Program-made: the position numbers and the translations under genes
The notes under the pieces: generated by a model
Seen by the model: only the letters and a program-made list of their open reading frames with translations
Databases searched by the model: none
What the model was told of the DNA's origin: nothing
In this document: piece after piece, positions 55,262 through 64,000 of the stretch
How the letters are laid out: every line of letters begins with the position of its first letter
Position numbering within the stretch: the stretch's first letter is position 1
From: Yamagishiella unicocca
Lineage: Eukaryota > Chlorophyta > Chlorophyceae > Chlamydomonadales > Volvocaceae
NCBI GenBank assembly: GCA_003116995.1
Contig: BDSL01000003.1
Span: 930,001 to 994,000 of the forward strand
DNA length: 64,000 nt
Direction of reading: 5' to 3'

Positions 55262-58200
55262 TCAATCCTTCTTCTTCGGCCCGCTGCCGTACTGCTCGTC
55301 CACATCGGGCGCGCTCATGGGCAGCAGCGCGTAGTCAGCCTTGGTGGTCTGCGGGGGTCACGGAGGGGCAGGGCGGATGGGTGGGTTACGGTAACACGGG
55401 CTATACCAGGAGTAGGCACCGAGGCGGCTCAGGTGCTAATGGATGCAAAAAGCGAAACACGTGTGTACGGTGCGTCGCCCGCTGGTGGTCCATGGTCGCA
55501 CAGCACTCCGCCGGACCTCTCCTGGCTGCCGCCTGCCGCACCACCCGCTTGAGGCGCCCAGCCATGCGGGGGCACTGCCAGTGTTCGGGAGAAACTCCCG
55601 CCCCGCTCCGCCCCGCCCTGCCCCGCCCCGCCCAGCTCAGGCCACTCGTCGTTCCCCCTCGGTCTGCCCCGTACGCCGTACCTGCGTCTTCTTGAGCTGC
55701 CGGTTCCGGAGCTCGATGAGCGGGTGCAGCAGCGCCGGCTCCTTGATGTCGTGGCACAGGTCCTCGACGTCTTCAGAGCCCAGCACACCGTCGGGGCTCA
55801 GACGCGCCTTGAGCATGTACAAGTCCATCCTGAGGGGCAGGCGGGGAGACGCGGGGACGCGGGAGTATGCATGTTGGCGGCCACCAGGCGCGGTCTGGTC
55901 GCGTCGTGAGGAGGACCGAAGATACCGGTACTTGATGCGGACAGAGTTTCATGTTTGATACATTTACCGTGATAACCGTACCGTGATAACCGTACCGCGA
56001 TAACCGTAGCAAGATTTCGTTTTTTAACGTTGTAACAAGTTCGGCGCTGCAACACACGCCTTTACCGTATGCAATGTTCTGCCGGGTGTCCTCGGCGTAC
56101 ACGACTGCCCATCCCATCCCATCTCACACCCACGCCCCTGACTCCCGGACTCCCGGACTGCGGGCACCCACTTGGTCGTGGGCACGTAGCAGACGCGGAC
56201 CTCCGACTTCTCCGACTTGAGGTAGTTGTTGAGCCGGGAGCCACCAGCAGCGGCGCTGGTGGACTTGAACAGCTGGTACGCCGTGTACCAGCCGATGCCG
56301 GGAACAGCGATGACCTGCGGTGCGGCGCCGGGGAAGCAGCACAGTCGGCTGCGGGACACAGCCACCAGACAGCTGTTCCGCAGGCTCCCCCTTCTTCCAC
56401 CTCCGACACCAGTTACGCCGCCATGCTGCGTTCCCGCGCATCGCCCTCCACGAACCGAACCACACCGCATCCTGACCCACCGACCCACCGCGCACCGCCC
56501 CAGCACCGCCCGGCTCTCGTCGCTGCACCGTATGCGCTTCGTCACCCACCAAGTCCTGCCTGCCCTGCTGGCCCCCACGGAGTGCCCACCCACCTCGAGC
56601 CCCACGGCCACCGGCAGCATGACCCCCGCCACCGCCGCCTTGCCGGCTGACTTGTAGCAGAAGCTGGACGTCAGCTGCGTGAGCTGGTCCTGGACCTCAT
56701 CGGGGGGGATACCAGCAGGGTGGTGCACCACCAGCTGGCGGCAGGGAGGGAGGCGCGGAGGGGGGGGACAGGGTACACCGGTGAGCTAGCACGGGTTGGT
56801 GGGGTGGTGGTGGTCGAGCTGTCAGGTTGGGGCGGGCCAGGTGCGATGGGCACACAGCGGGTGCTGCTGCAGGCGTGTGGCAATCGCCCCCGCTGATGAC
56901 AGGAACCGAAATACAGGAACCACGAGGGGGTCAAGGTCGGCGCAGCGGAATCAGCATCAGCGGGTGATGCAGCTGCTGCAGGCCTCCCCTCGGCGCCTGC
57001 AGCCAGCTCCCCCGCACCTTGTTTGCTTTCCGCGGGATGTTCCGCATCAGCCGCTCCTCCGCGTTCATGTTTTCGAGGATGGCCTGACCCGCCCTGGGCA
57101 GCAGCGGGCAAGAAGGGAGCGGAGGTGGGGAGGAAACTGGTTGACGCAACAAGCAACCCGAGGGGAACTGGTTGACGCAACACGCAACCCGAGGGGAAAC
57201 ATTACTCGGTGTATTCACGTTTCCAGGAGGCGTGAATACACGGGGGGGCGGGTGGTAAAGGTGCGGCGGCATCAGGCGGGTGCGGAGCAGAGGGGTGGAG
57301 GGGTGTGCTGTGGGTGCAGTGCGTTAGGCGCGGCGCGGCCCTCGCAATGCAACTAGTGCTCGGCACCCGCCGATGCGATTGCGCTACCCCAAGAAACGCA
57401 TGCAAAGCCAGGAAGGCTTCTGCAGCCCTGTCCCCAACCCGTCCTGCGAGCAGCTCCCAGGTGAAGCCCAAAATCCAAATCCAAGTCCCCAGACCCCACC
57501 CAGACCCCACAGCCATGTGTTCATCCTACTTGTAGATCTTGGATGAGAACTCCCCCTTGTCCTTGAGGCTGTGCCACATGTGGCTGATGTTCTGCTGCAC
57601 GTGGGCGACCCCCGCGTTGACCTTGCCGAGCACGGCTGCAGGGAGGGAGGGGAATGGGGGCCGGGCGGTCAGCGGGCAGTTAGCGGGCAGTTAGTGGGCA
57701 GTTAGCGGGCAGTTAGCGGGCAGTTACGTCCCGGCCTTAAGCAGCAAAGCGGCGGAGGGCGCCTGCTGCCTCCACAGGTCACGCTGGTACGGCGATAACC
57801 CTTGGAAAAAACCGTACAAACTCAGACCCTTCCCCACCAAATGCTGGCCATTGCGCGGCACCGAGAAGTTCCTGTGCCCGCCATGGCCTCCGCCGCGCTC
57901 TCCCACCATGGCCTCCACCACGCTCTCCCGTCTCCTTTACTCCCCTCCCCCACTCCCAACTGTGCGCGCCTCTCCCCGCCGGTCCCCCTGCACGAGCCTC
58001 CCCTCCCCCCCCTGCCACAAGCCCCCCGGGCTCACTGCTTGTGTCCTCCGCGTCCTTCCAGTTGACCACCGGCAAAAACACCAGGCGGTCCTTGAACAGC
58101 GGCACGGCGTACAGCAGCAGCTCGCGGTTGTTCATGTTGTAGCCGGCGCCGCCGCCGCCGCCGATGTCGAAGCTGGCGTCGCTGCGGGCGGGAGGCGCCC

Positions 58201-60466
58201 CGTCGGCGCCCTGGGCCGCGGAGGAGGAGGAGGAGGGCGCGGAGCCGGCGGGGGGGGCAGCGGAGGAGCCCGCGGGGGCGGTGTGGCCAAAGGGGTCGAA
58301 CACTTCTCCCCGGCTGGTCTGTACAACCGTGGGTGGCTGCGCGAGGGAGCAGCGCGCAGCGGAGGGAGGGAGGGAGGGGCGTGTCTGCGGAGGGGAGACG
58401 ACAAATGGGCTTTGCCGACAGGGTTCCAGAAGCCAGGCGTACTTAGGGTGGAAATTGAACCAACCCCTGTACGGTTGGGCCCTTGCGCAACCCCGACCTG
58501 GCGGCCATAACCTATTCCATACGCTGTACAGTACCCAGCACCACCCCCACCTCATTCCCCTGCCCACCCGCCCCGGCCTACCTTGTAGTGAGCCCCGGGC
58601 CCCGCCGGCACCGACGCTGCCCCGGCCTCCCCCTCCCGCAGCACCCGCTGCTGCATTAGCAGGTCGTCGATGCCATTGGTGCTCTGCGAGTGCGCGTGCC
58701 TCTGCAGATGAGGCCCCGCCTCCGCTCCTGCCGCTCCCCCCTGCCCAGCTCCCGCTCCCCCAGGCGGCGCCGCATTGAAGGAGCCCCACGCGGCGCTGCC
58801 GGCGCTGGCCGAAGGACCCGCTCCGAAGCTGCCCGCCAGAGGCCGAATCAGGTCCGAGAAGCTGCCGAAGGCGGGGAACGACCCCACGGGGCGGCCCGCT
58901 GCCGCTGTCCCCGCGCCGCTGGTGGAGGCGGCGAAGTGTGTGACGTCACGGCCGGCCTGCTGCTGCTGCTGGAACGCAGCGTCCTGCAGCAGGAGGGGAG
59001 CGGGGTGTCGGCGGCGGGTGGGGATGCATGTGGGAGGTTGCAAGGGCGGGCGGGGATGCATGCGGGAGGTTGCAAGGGCGGGCGGGGATGCATGCGGGAG
59101 GTTGCAAGAAAGAAACGTGGGAGGGGGATTTCGAGGAAGACCTGTGGACGCGACAAAAACTGTTCAGAGGGAGTGTGGGAGGGGGAGGGAGTGTGGGAAG
59201 GAGAGAGGGAGCTGCTGCTGGCCCGCCTGCGACTGCGCAGACCCAACCCGTGCGTTCAGTATGTGTGCGGACCAGAGCTTCAGACCCCCGGACCTCGTGA
59301 ATGCGGCGGTCGAGGTGGACGGACCCGACCCAGGTCGACGGACCATCCAACCCCAACCACCCATGCCCGCCCCCTGGTTCCCGTGACCCTCAACAACCCC
59401 ACAACGCAGTGCCCAGATCCTCCGTCAACCGCACCTACGCTGCCCCCCGCCACCTCACACACAAACGCTCTCACCAAGTCAACTCACCACCCCACCCACC
59501 CGCACAACCCCACAACAACGCCTGGGGGGCCCGCCCTTCACCCCACCAGCACCGCAAACATTCCCGCCCCTAACCCCGCGGCCGCGCCACCTTGCTACCG
59601 GCTCTATGGCTGCTCGACCACGCAGCTGGAAGGAGCAAGCGCTGAGAAGGCTTGGCCGCGCTTGCCCACTTTGCGCCGCGCCGCCGTAACCAGAATCTCC
59701 CAATAGTGCCAACACATTTCAATGCACCACCATCGGCAGCCCCATCGCCCTCACGCCGCCCGCCCCTCGGTTCCCACCTGCCCCAACAACAAGTCCAGCG
59801 GGTGCTGCTGCTGCTGTTGCTCGTGTGAGGAGGCAGCAGCGGCTCCAGGGGGGCGCGGAGGTCGCTGCGTGGTGGATTGCTGCAGCAGCAAGTCGAACGG
59901 ATCTGCAATCGCAACACGCGGGCGATGCAGCGCGGTGTACTGTGATGTGTCTCGGAGCGACCGACAAGAGAGTCAAGATGGGCGTGCGCTGTGCGGTGCG
60001 TTGTTGCGCTGTGCTGGTGGACCTAAAGGGTTTTGCAAGGTGACCCCGACGAGGGTTTTGAAGGCGACGGAACCCCCTCGAACTGTGGCAACCCCCCTGT
60101 CCCCTCCAAGCCCAGAATCACACCTGACGGCGCCATCGCCACTAGCTCAACCTGGTTGGGAGCCGGTTGCGCCCGCCCGCGCTGCTTGACTGCCTTTCCC
60201 ATGGCTGACGCTGCCGACCTGGGTCGGGGGTCCGCCTCGTCCCCGAAGTCGATGAGGTTCCCAACGCTGGTGCTGGTCGAGGCGATTGGTGTCGGCTCAG
60301 CAACGGTAATGGGTTCGGCTCGGCCGCCCCCTCTTCGCTGTTGGACGTCCTGTTGGGTGCGGCTCCGGGCAGCCCCGGTGCTGCTTACGACGTTGGACGC
60401 CACCGGCGGTTGTGCGCCGCCTGCGAGCATTTCCGAGGGCATAGGAGCTGCTCTATAGTACGTCAT
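55262..60466 (-). CDS. Mit_KHE1-like protein with an N-terminal half of clathrin/AP2-type motifs
   Basis: Ten exons (60466-60124, 59902-59778, 58983-58582, 58336-58036, 57635-57530, 57093-57018, 56734-56594, 56314-56172, 55829-55682, 55348-55262) join in phase to 623 residues. The C-terminal half reads LLLYAVPLFKDRLVFLPVVN, WHSLKDKGEFSSKIYKRAGQ, NAEERLMRNIPRKANK, LVVHHPAGIPPDEVQDQLTQ and a hydrophobic pair VMLPVAVGLEVIAVPGIGWY. This order resembles the mitochondrial K+-H+ exchange-related family (PF10173, yeast YDL183c). The N-terminal 300 residues are low-complexity but carry NLIDFGDE, DPFDLLLQQ, PLDLLLGQ and VFDPFGH, like the peptides that bind clathrin and AP2. The fusion, and whether the protein acts at mitochondria or in vesicle traffic, are open. 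The ATG at 60466 is preceded by a short upstream ORF; an earlier exon cannot be excluded. Confidence 0.6.
57671..57726. repeat. 11-bp tandem repeat, five copies
   Basis: Five copies of AGCGGGCAGTT in the intron upstream of exon 57635-57530 of the Mit_KHE1-like gene. Confidence 0.85.
59020..59109. repeat. 30-bp tandem repeat, three copies
   Basis: Three copies of a unit containing GGGGATGCATGCGGGAGGTT in the intron upstream of exon 58983-58582. Confidence 0.9.
59121..59165 (-). repeat. Dispersed intronic repeat, sense copy
   Basis: On the minus strand it reads CAGTTTTTGTCGCGTCCACA then GGTCTTCCTCGAAATCCCCC. This copy joins the GTCGCGT core and the TCTTCCTCGAA module, showing they belong to one family. 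It lies in the 3' quarter of the intron 59777-58984. Confidence 0.8.
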
Positions 60467-62171
60467 GAGCGCAACTCGGAATGGGGAGCTTGACAGGCAT
60501 AATTGCGCGTGCAGCACCGCATGACACGCGCAATTATGGGAACTGACACACTGATATTAATAACCAAGTAAGAACTTGCACAATTTCCCCTTACCATCAG
60601 GCCCTTACGAGCAACCGGCCAAGGTCACGATCCCTTACCCACCTACTGTCTCGCGAATTAGACGCGCAGCAGCTGCTTCTTCTTCGTCCGACTCATCGTT
60701 GCAGACGCGAGCATAGGTGTTAAACATATCTGGCAATGAGACGCGAACACTAATTCCCGCAAACGAGGGGCCACTTTCTGTGCACGCGCCAGAAAGTAAC
60801 TAATTACCCCGTAAAATTTCGAGGCCTGCGGATTTGAAGGAGAGCCTGCGTAACGATGCGTAGCGATAATGGTGTAAAAGTGTCGGTGAGGAAGCTGCCA
60901 GTGCAGTAATAGTCACAGGCGGGTTATCGGCAATAAGCGCACACATTACGTTTACAAGGTAATTGCGGTTTTTTTATTACTTAAGGTGTTAAAAGTCCAG
61001 GCCCATGTCAGATGGGGCCTCACCTGCGACCGCACGAGCAAAACAGCACCGGCAGTACTGAAATGGCTCGGAGCTGAAACCAAGTATTTACGCCTGTGCC
61101 TATTTCAGCTCCGCTGTACTCTAACAATTGACTGAGAGCTAAATTGGACGCGCTCCTCCGCGGTGCGAACGACAGCAATCCGATGTGCCATAAACCGAGC
61201 ATGATGGTGCACATATCGGAGGCGATAGGAGGATACTAAACCTGCGGACCATGAGCGACACAAAACACGCAGTCACTTTCGCTCATCCGCCGTCCCCCCA
61301 TACCGCCACGCAACAACCTTAGCTTCACCTCGGAAAATACACACACCGATACTACCAGACACGCAGGCACAAAAAACACATGCCATACGGCTTGCTTGCC
61401 CACACAAAACGCATCCTTGCCTGGGCGGTGCAAGGACCTGCCCCGCGCAATGCAACCCAGCGCAACGAATTAATGTACATCCTAAATCAGCGCCAGTATC
61501 CAACGCCTGTACCCCTCACCCAACGAATTCCCACGGCCATCAACCACTAACCAGCGTGTCATGTAACACGCATCACGTTACCTATTTGGCAGTGATTTAA
61601 AAGAAGAGCTGCTGACGCCTGAAAGGTCTCTGAGAATATATGTTCGTCGCTGAGCCGACACCCGGCCAAAGGCTGGCGTTGCTGAGCCGACGTGCAAAGC
61701 GAAAGCATTATCGGAAGCCCATCAGCAAGAGACCAATCAGCAGAACCAGCAGCTAAACGAATAAGGCGGCCCATCACAAGGCGGATAACGCCACCAAAAG
61801 AACATTTGACTGCACCGACAACACAAACCCATGCGGGATCGTTACCCCACCCTCGTCACCGTCCCAGCTGAGGATCAAACAACATCACACACTTCCTCGC
61901 CCTCCGCATCCGTCAGGACGTGACACGTTGCCAGTCAATCCAACCGCAGTCAGTTGCATTGGACTCTCCACACCGCGTCTGCCCGCCTCCAACGCTCGTC
62001 ACCACGGGTGACCTTCGCATGCGCGCGCGCGTCGCGCGCGCTGCTTCGGCGAACAACCTTTTCGCTACGGCTTGCAGACAAAAATGGCCGCATTGGCGCA
62101 TCAAATGCGCTTCCAGAGCTTCCAGGCTGACCCTCATAACCCATTTCAACTCACTGCTACAAGCTGCAAAC
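60467..62171. other. Spacer between two minus-strand genes
   Basis: This AT-richer spacer holds the promoter of the Mit_KHE1-like gene and the 3' UTR of the coiled-coil gene; a minus-strand TGTAA lies at about 60953-60949. Only short overlapping frames occur. No gene or RNA is recognised. Confidence 0.45.
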
Positions 62172-63850
62172 CTAGACATCCCGCTTGGCTGTGCTCCCAA
62201 ACAGACTGCCCACTTCTTGTTCCATGCCCTCTGCCAGCTGCTTCGCCAGGCCCTGCAGGCTGGACAGCACGTCCGACGACCCAGCAGCGCCGCTAACGCC
62301 ACCATCGTCCAGCAACCCCGATGACGACCGAGTCCCTCCGCGGCGCAGAGTGACGTTGACCGGGATGACACCCTGGGGTGGTTATTTTTGGAGGGGTTGG
62401 AGTGACCGGTTGGCACGAGTGTACAAGCTCCTTGTCGTGCGTAGATTGCCGTGTCGCATCACAACCTCGAAACCAATTCGCGTCGAGCCAAATCATCCCC
62501 ATGTGTCCTCGCTGGCAACGCGAAGGGTGTCTCGGAAGCCTGTGACAGAACACCAAGCACCTCGTGCTGTTGATACACACAACGGCACACGGCGCCCGGC
62601 ACGATGCCGAAAACGCACTTTTACTGCTACAGCGCGCCACCTCTTCGTTCACCTACCCGCAGCTCCAGCATTGCTTGCCGCGCCTCCTCCAGCTCATTGC
62701 GAAGTGCTTTGACTTCATCAATGGCGCTGTTGAACTGCGTGCGGAGGCCGCTGCGCTCATGGGCCTCCATCTCCATGCGTTTGTACTGCCGCGAGAGCTC
62801 GGCGTCCTTGTCGGCAAGCAATTGCTTAGGATGGAAGGTTCGGGCAGCATGGTGCAGAGTGGAGGAACAAACGAACGTCAGTGTCGAGACTCTTGGCTGG
62901 TCCCGCCAAGGGTTGCAACCGCCCTTCGCGAATCCCGACACCAGCCGAAACCCAGTGCAGCCCATCATCATGCACCGTACACCCCCGACTGATTGGCGCG
63001 CCCACCAAAAGCTCGCGCCTACTCGGGCACACTGTAACTCTTACCTGCAATGAGGAGACCTCCACCTGCATCTGTTTCGACCGCATGCGCGACTCCTTGT
63101 ACAAGACCTCAAACTGCTGTAGCTTGGCAACAGCAGATCGCGCCTCTTCAAGCTGAGTAGAGAGCCGCTGGAGCTGCACAAGATCCTTGCTGCCCTCCTT
63201 CACGTGTGTCAGCTGTGTGTATTAAGAGGTTTTCATCAGTGGTTGGCAGCGACGCACTTCCCAACCAGAAGACACCCACGAATGCGACCCGCAAGTAAAT
63301 TCACGGCATCGTACTGCCCCTCACAAAGGAAGATGGTCACACCTGCATGGATGTTTGGCCGTTGACTGTCGAGAGGCCGTTACTGCTATGATGGCCATTG
63401 CCGGCGTATACGTTGCTGGAGAGGCCGTTCCCATTTCCGTTGTTGCTTGAGTGATGATGGCTGCATTGCAAGTTGCACAAATCAAGTCGTAAGGTAGGGA
63501 GGCGCCAACTGCCGCGTGCATGAACGACCCGTCACGCCCTTGCAATTTGGCTAGCTCTGCAGGCCGACCACCCGCACCTCTTGGTATCGCGGTGCCTGGC
63601 AACTATCTCCCGAACCTCCTCAGGGTTAGTGGGGTCAAAATAAAAGAACTTGAGCTGCTTGTTGTGGACCTGCACCATCGCGAACGGTCGTAAGTTCCCG
63701 CCTAGGGACACTAACGAATTTCACTGTCAACAGATAAGCAAGGCAAGGAAGACGTCTTGAGGATCTAGGCTGGAGATATTTGGGATATCGCACCTTCCCA
63801 TTTCCATTCGCGCTCTCAGACACAGCGCCCAACCGTGGAAGCACCCTCAT
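62172..63850 (-). CDS. Coiled-coil protein, family not recognised
   Basis: Six exons (63850-63794, 63669-63578, 63460-63343, 63212-63045, 62824-62657, 62372-62172) join in phase to 267 residues. The N-terminal part has KQLKFFYFDPTNPEEVREIV, then a His/Asn/Gly/Ser-rich linker. The centre is a long coiled coil (LVQLQRLSTQLEEARSAVAK, LLADKDAELSRQYKRMEMEA, FNSAIDEVKALRNELEEARQ). The C-terminus is short and helical (LSSLQGLAKQLAEGMEQEVG). An ATG at 63678 in the second exon, in the same frame, is an alternative start. A scaffold or tether role is likely from the coiled coil alone; no specific function can be given. TAG at 62174-62172 ends it. Confidence 0.6.
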
Positions 63851-64000
63851 CGGACGAGCAAGCACGTTCGTAAGGCTGGACGTGCAAGGCGCCTGCACAA
63901 GCACACGAAGCTGCGCTCAGAGCGGATTTAAGTTTGGTCCGCCTTGCCGTCGCAGCTCACGCCTGACGTGCCTGCTGTTGTGCTTTGCCCAACACATGGC

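Overview
This is nuclear DNA from a eukaryotic green alga, most likely a chlamydomonadalean (Chlamydomonas/Volvox relative). The evidence is very GC-rich sequence, genes broken into many short exons with clean GT-AG introns, intronless histone genes ending in a short 3' stem-loop, TGTAA-type polyadenylation signals, plant-type proteins (a TIC21/DUF3611 envelope protein, PEX16), and exact copies of the Chlamydomonas telomere repeat TTTTAGGG inside introns. No bacterial operon, phage, IS element or CRISPR array is present. Exon borders were placed by hand from GT/AG sites and reading phase; most protein names rest on recognised family motifs and were not checked against a database.

Layout. 1-6684 (minus): a P2A (SERCA-type) Ca2+-ATPase, 5' complete and cut by the window start. 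8261-9599 (plus): a small P-loop kinase-like protein with a C-terminal cysteine cluster. 10881-13366: histones H4 (minus), H2A (minus) and H2B (plus); H2A and H2B are divergent, H3 is absent, and there is an extra orphan histone-type stem-loop. 14472 to about 24768 (minus): a very large gene with a coiled-coil N-terminal part and a long Ser/Asp/Glu-rich tail ending in RG repeats. 26873-28748 (minus): a TIC21/PIC1 (DUF3611) chloroplast envelope protein. 29740-33594 (plus): PEX16. 35004-42348 (plus): an ABCF2/ARB1-type ABC protein in 16 exons, read completely. 44074-48301 (minus): a kleisin cohesin subunit (RAD21/REC8 family). About 49645-52828 (plus): a family 92 (DUF23) glycosyltransferase. 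55262-60466 (minus): a protein with a C-terminal Mit_KHE1-like domain and an N-terminal half rich in clathrin/AP2-type peptide motifs. 62172-63850 (minus): a coiled-coil protein.

The genes are unrelated housekeeping functions (calcium transport, chromatin, ribosome biogenesis/translation, peroxisome and plastid biogenesis, chromosome cohesion, glycosylation), so this is an ordinary gene-dense nuclear segment and not a functional cluster. Several pairs share divergent promoters (Ca2+-ATPase/P-loop gene, H2A/H2B, TIC21/PEX16, kleisin/GT92).

The most unusual signal is in the introns. A short dispersed repeat (core TGTCGCGTCAACGGTTTT followed by a C tract, or the variant GTCTTCCTCGAACCCCCC) occurs at least a dozen times, always within introns. 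Sense copies lie towards 3' splice sites, several directly abutting them, and antisense copies lie just after 5' splice sites. This resembles an introner-like or splice-site-supplying element.
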